From Mytilus edulis (Eukaryota; Mollusca; Bivalvia; Mytilida; Mytilidae): a DNA stretch of 64,000 bases. Positions 44,860 to 62,000 of this stretch are shown piece after piece. The position numbers and the translations under genes are program-made. Position 1 is the first letter of the stretch. Every line of letters starts with the position of its first letter. Below the pieces are notes generated by a model that was not told the origin of the DNA, did not search any database, and saw only the letters and a program-made list of their open reading frames with translations. The stretch is from positions 25,991,133 to 26,055,132 of the forward strand of contig NC_092346.1 in the NCBI RefSeq assembly GCF_963676685.1. Reading direction: 5' to 3'.

Positions 44860-46195
44860 AGTACCCGATTGAAAACCAAGTACTTACCGTGGCCTTCAAA
44901 TATTTTGGTCCGTAGGCATTTTTTTTTATCTATGAACAACCAGACCTTATAATCTTAACGTTCTGGATTTTGCCTAATAATCTTTTCAAGATGTGATTTA
45001 TAATATTTCCCAATTTAAATTAAAGCTCTATTTTCATTCCTTTTAAATGGAAAAAAAAAGCATTTAAAAAAAATCAGAATCACTAGTTACTTCATTATAA
45101 AAATGAGAGTTGTTTGTCAATTGTTAAAATTATTGAGTAATTTGTTTTTTTTTATCCTTTTGATTCAAATACTCTATAATGTGTTAAAATCAGACATGTT
45201 ATTAGATAAATGTATACACATTTCCTTAAATTATTAATGAAACAAAATCTAAATTGAAAAGAAAACATATTACCTTTGATGGTTTTAGAAGTTAATTTTT
45301 TGGTCCCACAATAAAATTTACATTCATGAACATACTTAAATACTTTATATCGTCTACATCTCCATGTATGTATATCAAGCAGGACATAATATAGCTTATA
45401 CTTTATTCATTGTTCTATGAATAATCGCAACTTCAGAGATTTGAAGTAAGTGGAATAGATGTCATAAGTGATCATATAAAAGCCTCTTTAAAAAAGAAAT
45501 ATATATTATATATATATATATATAATGTCTAAAAATAGCAACAATCAACATTCAATCTATTTAAGCGTGGATCAGTTTGTGAAAATACACTGAAACAGTT
45601 ACTGAATTAAAATTATATAAATGTCTAAGAATATAACTTAAACACACTAATTAATACATTAAAAAGTTCTATCAGATGTTAAATAGAAATACGCAATATT
45701 TCGCTAAACAAATTAGCTTCATCAGGCGTGTGCATCTTTCAAGGTGAAATCGGATGCATTTTATGACTTAAATAGAATGTTAAAATAGGAAAATTGAGAT
45801 TGAAATGTTTGCTTTTAACTTAAAACAATCAAATAAGTTTAATTTTTTATTATCAAAAGTAAGCAGCAAGAATTTCCTGTGATAATGAAGTTTTGTCCTG
45901 ATTATCAATATTACGATTTTTTTCAAGAACCCTTTAACGCCCATCAAAAATTGTCAGCACCAGTTAAGGCACAGAATTGTCAGGGCCGCCCATTCGAGCA
46001 TCCATCGTTATACTTCAAAATAAATTACCGGGTTTTTCAATTGGGAAATCCGGTTAAACTTTTATAGAACATATATATATTTTATTTGACAGACCCCTCT
46101 TAGATTATTGTTGCGAAGTTTGTGATAGTTGTTCTACTGCTGTTTCTGAAACTCAAAACCGTTAGAATTAAGACGGGTTTAATTCTTATTCTGTT
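44860..46195. other. Spacer upstream of EPDR gene 3
   Basis: AT-rich sequence with no recognised exon. A TA-rich palindrome lies at about 45500-45527. Nothing else can be supported. Confidence 0.5.
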
Positions 46196-46199
46196 TTGT

Positions 46200-47870
46200 A
46201 TATATGAGTTGCAATTATTATAGACATTGCTAACCATAGACTATTTAAACCCGTAACAACTACTTCCAAAAATGAGGGGAAACGATGTTTTTTAGTAGAA
46301 TTAATAATAAAGGTTTAGATACTATCAATTTTAGCAATATTTCCCAACAGAAATCTGTACAAAATAAATATACCTGATTACCTCAAAATAAAAGTATATC
46401 TGTAATTTAAACTGTAAGTTTAGCTAGCTATAATACCAGGTTTAATCCATTATTTTCTACATAAGAAAATGCATGTACCAAGCCAGCAATATGACAGTTG
46501 TTATCCATTCGTTTGATATGTTTGAGCTTTTGATTTTGCCATTTGATTAGAAACTTTCCGTTTTGAATTTTCCTCGGAGTTCAGTATGTTTGTGTTTTTA
46601 CTTTTTCATATACTTATACCAAGTCTATTGCATCTAAGATTTACAACAATAAGGCCTTTAACCTAAAAAATGTAAAATCCAATACCTCCGGATTGTCATG
46701 TGAATCGTTTGAACACAATAATATATAGTTCAGATTGACATGTTATTACTGGCGACCTTGGCATCGTTACCAATGACCAATTAAGAGAGTTGTTAGCCAA
46801 GGGACCAAACTATAAAATCCCCAGTCCCTTAACTTGAAAAATAACTTCGTACTGTGACCTATAGTTGTTAATTTTTGTGTCATTTTGTTACTTGTGGAGA
46901 GTTGTCTCAGCAATCATAACCACATCTTCTGTTTTATATTCAGGTTAGTAATCGATGCAGTTGAGAACCATGCTAGAAAATAGGTAAAGCGCGAACAAGA
47001 CGAACCATAACTGGACACTTTGTCTTAATGAGTCAATGTTATTCGATTATGCATTCAGAAACTACAATGTACAAGAATTTCTAACCCATTCAAGAACCTG
47101 GAGGGGGTTGTTGATGCTTTATCCTCTGTGCAAGACAAATTTGTCGTTGTTCCAGCAGATAAAGCCTCCAACAATATTGTCTACATATGTAAAATCCATT
47201 ATCTGCAATGTCTCACAAAAGAGCTTGGAATAAACAAACAACAGGTAATCTTTCCTATTTTTTAGTATCCTTTACAAAGGATGGAATTTTACAACATCAC
47301 AAATACGTCCTTTTTCATTTGGTAAAAACTCCGTATAAAGAACGATACATAGCTTGATCATCAAGTAGATATACATTTCTTGCTTTGGGTTAGAAAATAC
47401 AGCGAAGATGCTGTTATCAAAATGTTGGACCTTTTAGTCGACAGTGTATTTGTTGATTTTGGAGGATTGATATTTCAACAGACAGTCGGTATTCCAATTG
47501 GTACTGATTGTGCACATCTTCTGGCCGACTTGATTTTCTTCTCGTATAAAGCAGACTTCATTCAGAACCTTCTAAAAAACAAAAACAAAAAGAAACTTGC
47601 AAAATTGTTTAATTTTACTTTCAAATATACTGGTGATATACTATCACTGAATAACCCATATTTCAGTCAGTACTTATTATCTCATATATCCCAGTGAAAT
47701 TGAATTAAAGATACCACTGATACAAGAAGGACTGTTTCATACCTTCATTTTTTCCTCTATAATGACACAGATGGACGACTTCACACTAAAATCGGAATGA
47801 TTTATCAATTTTCCATTTCTCAGCAGGAACATACCCTTGGTGATTAAAATGCTTTTGGTACTTTTATGTC
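46200..47870 (+). pseudogene. Decayed Naiad-type PLE, copy with nested insertions
   Basis: Reading frames on the plus strand match the intact ORF from about residue 330 onward: DIANHRLFKPV, TGDLGIVTN, VVPADKASNNIVYICK, FGGLIFQQTVGIPIGTDCAH and LLADL. Motif C is damaged (YTGDI for YIDDV). The copy is broken by stops, frameshifts and two insertions of common repeats (about 46405-46615 and 46845-46940). The N-terminal nuclease is missing. Confidence 0.85.
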
Positions 47871-48139
47871 CTTTCATTTTTGTTTGTGATGTTGTCTTAT
47901 GCATGTGGTGTAGCGCTGTGCTATTGTAAAACTTGTTTGTCTTTCATTTTTTGTTTTGTGCTGTGCTTCTATGACTTTTTGTGTTTCTTCGTTAAATATT
48001 TGACGTTGCTCTGTACTTTTGTTTTTGGTGATTAAGAATAAAAAACAATGTTGACTGCTGGAAACATGACATTTTTACCTATTATGTCTGTTTTGTTCAA
48101 GCATCGTTGTCAACATAATGGAATATTGATGTGACTGTC

Positions 48140-48350
48140 ATACAAGTGAGAGGTTTAGCTAGCTATAAAACCCTGATTCAGTCCACCATTTTCTACAGAA
48201 GAAAATGCTTGTACCAAGCCAGCAATATGACAGTTGTTATCCATTCGTTTGATGTGTTTGAGCTTTTGATTTTGCCATTTAATTAGGGACTTTTCGTTTT
48301 GAATTTTCCTCGGGGTTCAGTTTTTTTGTGATTTTACTTTTTGCCTCGAC
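48140..48350. repeat. Common dispersed repeat, inverted copy
   Basis: TGTCATACAAGTGAGAGGTT...GTTATCCATTCGTTTGATGT...TTTTCCTCGGGGTTCAG is the reverse complement of the repeat at 18335-18670 and 13790-13945. It separates two Naiad fragments. Confidence 0.65.
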
Positions 48351-48354
48351 GTAT

Positions 48355-49490
48355 GGTATTTACATATCTCTATTGATTCGTTATGCTCGTGCATGTTCAC
48401 AATATATACAATTGAAAGACCGACTTCATCATCTTATTAAACAGAGCCTTTTCGTAGATATAAATTTCTTGTTTAGGGTTATAAGAACTCTTATTTTGTG
48501 AAGAACCCCATTGAACCACACTGAAAATACAATGAAGCTGATACTATCAAAATTTTTATTTAATCGACAATATATTTGTAGAGTTTGGAGGATTTATATG
48601 TTAACAGATAGTCTGTATTCCAATGGGTACTAAGTGTGCATTCCTTCTGGTCGACTTGTTTCTGTACTTGTATGGGACATAATTCATTTAGAACTTTCTA
48701 AAAGACAAAAAGAGAAAGCACCTTGCAAATACACAACACTGACTTCATATACAGGAGTGTGCTCCTTACGCAGAAAGTGCTCCAACAGAGTTATGTGGAG
48801 GAATGATTAAAAATGACATTCAGTAAATTTTATTGGCACCATCATGAATTGGTTGATCTATACGATGTGTCTAGATCTGTGTCTAAACTAACTAATGCAA
48901 TTCTTCGATTGTGGTTTAACATCTCGTCTGTCTGCTAAGTACAGAACGTGACCTATTCCTGAATATGACTGTTATAGCGAGTGTGAATTTGCATTGCTAT
49001 ACGACGCGTATCTTATACATCCAGTTTCTATTATGGTTTTTGTTGAATAATTTGTTATGTCTTGTCGGTTTTAGTCCAAATTATTATAAAATTACCTTTC
49101 AATACCTTCATTGTCATCAACTTTGTTTAGACTGTTATTGAGAAAATAATTATATAAGGTTCGAGATTGCATTTTCGTTACTACAGTGCGTCACTGTTTT
49201 TGATGTCCTGTGGTGTCTGTCGTTTTCTGTGGTCGGCATGTTGTGTCGAATATTATATCATTTGATAGTGTGTTTCTCTGTGATTAGTGTTCTTGCGTTT
49301 ATGTGTGCTGTATTTCTATCACGTAGTGTTGTCATGTTAGCGATATTTTTTTAACATGGTCATATAAGCGGGAGGTTCGGCCAGTAGAGTTGATGTGTTT
49401 CCCTCAGTTTTAGTTTGTAACCCGGATTGTTTTCTCTACATCTATTTATGACTTTTGAACGGTATAGTACTGTTGTCTTTATCTAAGTAT
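48355..49490 (+). pseudogene. Decayed Naiad-type PLE, 3' part with terminal repeat
   Basis: Fragments match residues from about 725 to the end of the intact ORF: the QLKDRLHHLIKQSL-like block, VEFGGFI, the TACGCAGAAAGTGCTCCAAC block and HHHELVDLYDVS-like. The 3' UTR follows and closes with the family 3' end TACTGTTGTCTTTATCTA near 49485. Stops and deletions are frequent. It shows that the pseudo-LTR sequence is the normal 3' end of this element family. Confidence 0.8.
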
Positions 49491-51728
49491 GTATTCTAGA
49501 TTACATTCCATTTACTCAAAAACTTGCTGAGAAAAAATAAGGCGTGAAACAAAGAATCTTAGTTTATATAGAACTGTAAGAGAATCGTCAACCAATACAA
49601 CAAATATTGTCTATGTAATGATATTCGATCTTCTGCTAATCATTGGAATAATATTTTCTATATTTATAGAGTTTACACTAATGAATATTTTAAGTCTACG
49701 CCCCAAAACTCCATAAATAAAGAAATAGGATTGAAGGCTTCACTTTCTTTCTAGACTAGAACAAGAATTACAGCACGCTTTAGCAAACATATAGTAGTTT
49801 GATATGCGATGTTTTTCGGGCGCAATTTCTCAGAATCTTATTACTGTCAATGTAGTAGACTGTTGAATCGATGACCACTTTTTCCCATGGTATCGATCTT
49901 ACACACATCTGACAACTTAAACTCTTGCAGACCTTCAACGATCTAAGTGTCGAATTAATCATTAACTACTAGTATGTTCTATTTGATTGTTCTGATATGG
50001 CTATAGAAGTTTCCCGTTGTTCAATCTCGTAAATTGAGTAAACAAATAAAGGTAACAAACAAACAACAAACAGACAAAAAAATCGTATGAACTCCTAAAA
50101 TAGCATCGATATAGTAAGCGTCTCTTGTTACATATGTATCTCCATTTTATGAACCCATATTCCTGCTATATAAAAACAAATAATGGACCAGTGTTGAGAC
50201 GAATTAAATGATGAACAGTATTACAGCAGATTTCATTGAGTGTGTAGCTAAGGGTAATATACTAGTAGTTCGTTAGCTTGCTTGTTAGCTGAACCGTGAA
50301 ATCATTGTTAGGTTAGGTAAATTACCCTACACTAAGAATAGACAAGTTCGATAGATAACTAATCTATCTGTCTGTTGGACCATGCTACTTTGAAAGGAGG
50401 GTAGTATACCAGACCTAATAATGACTTCACGGTTCAGCTAACAAGCAAGCTAACCAAAGATATAACCTTTCGCTACACAATCAATGGAATCTGCTGTAAA
50501 ATATAGACCACTAAGTACGCGGTAGTTAGTATCTGTGAAAGGATTAATACACCTCTAAGTAGCTATTAACAGTCAAGCAGTTTGTTTTGGGGGACTGTAA
50601 ACGTAATTATTACAGTCACCTTCATAACATTTTATAATTTTCAAGTTAATCAAGGCTTTAAATCTTTCAGAGCGCTAAAGTAAACTTGTTCCTGAATTCC
50701 GTAACGGATACACGTAACCGTTATAGGCTGGGGCTAAGGTAGCAATACACAGTTAGGAAAAAAACTTAAAATTGACACTCATAATTTTTAAACACCCTCT
50801 ATCCCCTCCTGTCTAACAAAGAAAGCTTTATATGTGTGTTATGCATGTATATACTTATATACTTATATATTTCTAATGGTCATAAGGGTGAAATATAATC
50901 CCTCTTGGGTGTAACCATGGCAACAATCTGCATTTCTTAGATACAAAATATAGCAAAAAAGGGGGTGAACATGTCACAAAAGTCTCCAAAAGGTCTAAAG
51001 GAAAATTTCAATCAATTACAGTAATACCTTTCCTGAATTCATAGGTTTATATCTATCAAGTGGTCCCAAAAAATCATATGCTTATCTGCTCGTTTTTCCA
51101 TAAAATTGAATTGAAAAGATCGAGCGCAAAATCTTTGTTGATAAACACTACAATAATGTATGGACCTATGAACGGTACGGATAGAAAAATACGGACTGTC
51201 AATCATATAAATGGCCTATAAAACATGTTAAAAACAATCTTAATGTTCATATAAACCCACTAAGAAGCCTATATTATTCTTCAATTATCTAAAAATCAAT
51301 TTTATTGTACAAAAACTTTCATATTTAAAAAATTCACACAGGGGCCATAATGCGAAACTAAACTTCTAACTGTGTATTGCTACCTAAGGGACATGTAACT
51401 ACTACAAGTGTTTAAAAAGAGAATACCGCAGTCGCTGTGATTGTATTTTCTATAATTTTAAATGTTTTAAATTACGAAAGCAAAATCTTTCATGTTACAA
51501 CCAATTAATCTGCGAAACGCTTCAGCATTATAGTTGCCAGATTTTTTTCTTGATACCAATAGCCTACACGCATGAATAGAGATGTATAATCTGACTATAT
51601 TTTGATGGGGTATTTGGATTAGTGCTTATATGATCTTATATGTATTTCAGGAAGTTATGTGTAGTCTTGCTGTTGACAAATAAACGATGGAAGTTTAGTA
51701 AATATATTTAAAATGTTTTATTGTTAAA
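49491..51728. other. Spacer downstream of EPDR gene 4
   Basis: No exon is recognised. Apart from the fold-back element at 50221-50499, I see AT-rich non-coding sequence. Confidence 0.5.
50221..50499. repeat. Fold-back element with inverted repeats of about 90 bp
   Basis: The left arm TTACAGCAGATTTCATTGAG...GCTTGCTTGTTAGCTGAACC mirrors the right arm GGTTCAGCTAACAAGCAAGC...CAATGGAATCTGCTGTAA. The loop is about 100 bp without coding capacity. This is a MITE-like structure; no clear target duplication was found. Confidence 0.85.
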
Positions 51729-56544
<4,816 letters not shown>

Positions 56545-56588
56545 GGTGGCGATGGATTTGTACAAACTCGGTCAACCTGGATTCTACC

Positions 56589-56624
56589 TTATATATGACC
56601 CGGGTATCCCTCTTATCTTATCTA
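56589..56624 (-). promoter_or_regulatory. Core promoter of EPDR gene 4: double GATA and TATA box
   Basis: On the minus strand, AGATAAGATAAG (56612-56623) lies upstream of GGGTCATATATAAGG, with a TATATAA box at 56589-56595. The start codon is about 45 bases downstream of the TATA box. The order and spacing match EPDR gene 3. Confidence 0.65.
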
Positions 56625-56799
56625 TAAACGTCTTATGAAACGTTATAAGACACATGCATACCCCGGGTTTTACTGTAAAAGTTAATACACACTTGACTAT
56701 GTTATGTATCGTACGATTAACTTAAAAAGCGATGATTTTGCATTTCCCAGGAAAGCAGTCATATACAGACTGCCATGGTATTACATAACTGAACGCATG

Positions 56800-57910
56800 T
56801 CGCTTTTTTATGAACTTTGGTCAATATACTGAGCTTGAAAATGCCATTGAAGGTTCAGTATATTGTTACAAACTATCAGGTGTATCATTTTGCGTTCTAT
56901 GTGTGCCTGTCCCATATCAAAAGCCTGCATTTCTATGGTTGTCTTTGGTTTCTGATTGCCGTTTTTGTTTTTCTTTAGTTGTTTTTTTCATATTGGTTTT
57001 CTTTTTGGATGGTTTCGCATATGATGACGTCGGGCCTTCTGTAGCTAATTCAGTATACGGTTTTTGGTTTTGATCATTGTAAAAGGTAATACGGTGACAT
57101 ATAGTTTTACTTGGACTCTGGTGGATAGTTGTCTCAATGACAATCACACCACATCTCTGATGTATGATTTTGAACGCGTTTCATTCGTTATAAATATCAA
57201 TTCTAATTAGGTAATAAAAACCTTAAATGATATTTTGAACACGGTGTTATTTCTTGAATTCTTTTTGAAGCTGAAGATTGCTTATGTTTGTGTGCACGTT
57301 TTTTGTTTGTTTTTATTTTACTTATATCGAAAATCACAACCAGATTCAATCTGAATAAACTTATATAAGTGGTACTCTCGAAAGATTTGGAAATTGGGGC
57401 CAACATTGGGGCGATTACTCTCAGATCTGTTCCTAGTGTCTTATTGTTGTTGGAATGTACAAGTACCCGGCCACGTCCACTTGTATTTTTGTCCATCTGA
57501 TGAGTTAAGCCTTTTTCAACTGATTTTTATAATTCGTTCTTATGTTGTACTGTTAAACCACTGTCCCAGGTTAGGGGAGGGTTGGGATCCCGCTAACATG
57601 TTTAACCCCGCCACATTATTTATGCATGTGCCTGTCCCAAGTCAGGAGCCTGTAATTCAGTGGTTGTCGTTTGTTAATGTGTTACATATTTGTGTTTCGT
57701 TCATTTTTTTTTTTTATATAAATAAGGCGTTAGTTTTCTCCTTTGAATTGTTTTACATTATCATTTCGGTGCCTTTTACAACTGACTGTGAGGTATGGGC
57801 TTTGCTCATTGTTGAAGGCCGTATGGTTACCTATAGTTGTTAATTTCTGTGTCATTTAGGTCTATTGTGGAGAGTTGTCTCATCTGCATTCATACCACAT
57901 CTTTTTTATA
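56800..57910. repeat. Common dispersed repeats upstream of EPDR gene 4
   Basis: Two overlapping members of the family seen at 3150-3495 and 8275-8600 occur here: 56890-57160 (AAAAGGTAATACGGTGACAT) and 57480-57910 (CCAGGTTAGGGGAGGGTTGG, CAGTGGTTGTCGTTTGTTAA, GAAGGCCGTATGGTTACCTA). Open frames inside are not genes. Confidence 0.6.
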
Positions 57911-58053
57911 TTCAGTACAGCAAGTTCACCTAAAATTGAGAGCAATCCAATGTAAGGACTTGAACAAAATGTCACTAGTAATTTATAGCCTTAAGAAGGT
58001 CTTTTCGATGCAATGCAGTTTTTTGATTCTCCATTATGTCCATTGACCGGACC

Positions 58054-58076
58054 GGGGGGGGGGGGGGGGGGGGGGG
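58054..58076. repeat. Poly-G tract
   Basis: An uninterrupted run of 23 G follows GACCGGACC. The length is likely to vary and the tract is hard to sequence. Confidence 0.9.
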
Positions 58077-59013
58077 AGGGCATTTCTTCTTGAAAAACTT
58101 TTTTTTTAAATTTATTTTTGATTTTCGGTCTTAATTTGTTTTAGGAATATATATATTCAGATCTTAAGTAAATTCATCAACGTATCCACACGATGATATG
58201 AAGTGTGGATTGATATTTAACTAATTGGAGTTCAAAATTTAAAGACTTGTAAGTCTTCTATCAATAAAATACTATCTTAGGTACATGTATCCTCAAATGT
58301 TTATGCTATAATTTACTTAGTATCTGAGATATTTATACAAACATTCTATCAAATGACCGATTGTACAAAATTTTCATTGATTGTACAAGTAATATCAAAT
58401 GGAAAAGGAAGAATATGGTTTTAAGTTTATGACCTAAAATAAAAGCCCTAGTTGCTCTTGACAAAACTTAAAACATATGAAAAGTGCATCATAAGTCAAC
58501 AGTGGAGCCTTCAAAGCCTTCAAAGCCAAGTGTGACTGAGGTATAGAAATTAGACCAACTTGGTCATCCAATCGGCTCAATCCCATGTCCGAATTGGGCA
58601 GCCGTTTGGCTATGCAGTATGCGAAAATTCGCAGCCACGGCCTGACAAAATTAGAACGTCCTCCATTCTTGCCGTCCGACCTTGAAAAATTCGACCAACT
58701 GTATCATTGTTACAATATAATGACGAACTTATATACACTTTCACGGTACAATATAGATTAAGTCCAATATAAATACAAGGTTTAACAAATGAAAATGAAA
58801 TTGTAAATTTTATGTTGAGTTCGATTCGAAAATGTCCCTATTCCGACCACACGTGACTGTGTATTTATGCATCCAAATGAAACTTTTAACTAAAGACATA
58901 GAGACAAATTCTAGTAAACTTTTGTTTTAATTTTAATCATCGCGAACATTATTTCATCTTTAAGATTTTTGTGGTTTTTTTTTTAATTCTATTTATGTAT
59001 TCTTTCGTTTTAG

Positions 59014-62000
59014 GCGAGCATTCTATTCATTCTAATCGCTACAATTGCCCTAGCGGCCCTCCGCAGTAGGGTTGCCGTCAGCTTTATAACAACTAATGTA
59101 GTTCCTACGAGAATATTACAAAGACCAACGTTCCATGGTCCTAATGAAAAGATCTGGTTAAATCATGCCAATGAACATTATAGCATTTATACAGATCTCA
59201 TCGAACCTCGGCGGTTGATGCAGGAAAGTCTTACCGTGTTTTCAACTTCTTTGTAAGTTTTATTTTATACTGCTCATAGAGATAGATACAAGCCAAGATT
59301 TTTAACTTTATTATACATACAGTGTATATTAAGATACTCAATACTAAGGTTAGTGTATTCATTATACAACATTTATCAAAACAATCTCGTCTGATTCCCG
59401 TTGCAGACATTTTACACAAAGCTTTTCACAGTTAAACTACCTATATTTCTACCAAGCTCAGGATTTGTCCTTTTTTTTTAATTGCTTTTACAACTTTATT
59501 AATAATTGTTGACATATAGTCTAATATTCTTTACAGTGAATGCAAAATCGCACATTTTTTTAATTGTAAATTTACTAACTAGTTCAGAACTGCAGTAGTG
59601 ACTGTCGTGGTAGTTTACTCGCCTCGATTGTGCGAGATAATTTGTTTGAAACAGCAACAGGTCAAACAAAATATTTTAATAAGCTGGTCGTAAAATTTTG
59701 AAGTAAATGCAAATACTATTGTATAATGTTGGCATGTATGTCTGGTGGAAGTCTTTAACCATTTAATCTACATGTAACAATGCTTTTGGTGGTGTATTTA
59801 TTGTCAATATCTATGTTAATCTAATAGTATGTAGTGTTTTATGAGATTTGTTTTCTTGCCATGGTACTGCCTATTTTTCTTCGAATAGTGTTTTTTGATT
59901 ATCTTATCGGCACTTCTCCAGTTCAATTTTTTACTTATTTACAGATTTCCTGAGAATGACAGAATTCGACCAACACTTGGTAACGGCCATATTGCCACAG
60001 TTGTCTATACAGATACAATCTACATGAATGGTCTCTACAATGGGTTACGTGTATTTAGTCACCGAGCAAGGATACCATCAACATGTGCGATTGAAGTTGT
60101 ATCCACTACGACCCGCATTACAAAATCATCTTACTCATTGGATATAGAAAAGGGTGCGTATCCGAGAAAATAATTCCCATTCTTTTTGTCCACATATATC
60201 ATTAGAGAGGTAGGCCTAGTTTGTAAAGTTTATATGAAGGTATTTATTCATATGGAGCTCTTGTACTTCACAAATGAAACAATATCAAGTAATATTTTAT
60301 ATAGTCATTAGACTAAAATGCCTTGAAGTGAAAAGTCCGAAGCAGCAATATTTTTTTCTTAAAATCCCTACGACATTTTAACAAGATGAACTTGAGAAAA
60401 TGTTGCAGCAATCCTTATTGACTTTTGAGTGGATTTTACTCTTGTTTTAATACCCGTGTTTCATATATAACTAGTATAATCGCGTTTTAGATACTGTTGA
60501 CATAAAAAAAATATTAAGAGTGAAATTAATATGTTTACTTGTACATATATTTTATATCTGGAATGACCCTTGTAAACTCCAGCTTAGCACACTCTTTTAA
60601 AGTAGGCATCGGTTCGCTCTGTTTAAAAACTTCAAATAGAAAGTTTGGTATCATTTTCCTTTCCTCTTTTAACTCGCACATAATAAATAGATGTTTGCTT
60701 TTGTTATAGGAATGTTCATAGAAGTTCGTTCAGGTCCTGGTTTTAAAATAGAATTAAAAAGATATGCTCATAGATCTATAAACCAGCTCATGATAACAGA
60801 GATGACAGTTGATAATTGTTGTCTTGACGATTTCAAAATTGACCTTGAGATGAACTATGGCAATGACTCGGAGGACATTACCTTAAGGAGTGATATAGAG
60901 AGCGGTGTCAGGTATTTTAATGTTAACCCTTTTGTGGTATATAATTTTCATGGAATACTCTGTTTTTGTGTGTGCGCATAATAACCTCGTTAGCTTATAA
61001 TGCTTATAGAAAATAGGAAAGAATTGTCTACAGTAATAATCCTTTGACGTGACTCTGTGGCGTTGAAAAACGTGAGAATGTGAATATACGGTCTTCGTGG
61101 TTTTTATGTTCAAATAAACAAGTGATTGTCTTAGCTTCACAATGACATAAAAAGTCTATGAGGAGTTGCTAATACTCGAGAAAATGTGCAAGATCCGTCG
61201 TACACGCCATGATCATTGAAAGACAAACATACAGTTAGATTGTAAGATTCTGTAAAACGAGCAACCTTTGACAAGGAACCTGCTTTTGAACCGACACAAA
61301 ATGAACATGATAGGAGAAATATTAGTTCTCTCTCGTTCTCGTAAAACAATACTACACCATTTATATTTTAAATTATGGAAGAAGAAAAAAACAAAAGATC
61401 TCAAAGTGCTGATATATACGGAAGCGTATTAGCGCCACACATTTTTTTTTAATTTTTCTTCCTATCTTTGCGTTATAACGCAAACCTTTGCGAAATACCA
61501 CAAACATTTGCGATATAACGCAAACATTTGCGATATAATGCAAACATCTTGATTTCAATTATTCACTAAGTTTTGTATATATGTCCGTCTGTCATTAATT
61601 TCGGTTGTGATTTCCTAGCAGATAAAAAAAAAGAACCATAAATACAAGGCCAAATCATTATAATAAATATGCATAGGCATAAGGGAATACTTGAAGTTCA
61701 ATTATACATAAATTAAGACTGATCTGTGCATCAGTAAAGTATATAATTTAACAAGAAAATAGATATGGTATAGGCATATTTTGATTGAAAGAGCAAAAAT
61801 AATTATATCATATAATTGTGAAACTTTCAAGTCAAATAGACAAACTGATCGGTCTGCTTTAAAACGAATTATTAATAAAGAATCCTTTTGTTTGTAAGTT
61901 TGATGCAAGATTTTTTGTTTAAGTCTCAGAATATGATAAAGATTCTTTGATAGAAAGTCATTGAATTTTCATTTAAATATAGCGAAGTTTTTTTAAGATG

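Noticed and set aside
47380-47697. Short reverse-transcriptase open frame as an active gene
   Set aside because: It is the remaining open piece of a decayed Naiad copy, with motif C damaged and stops and insertions on either side.
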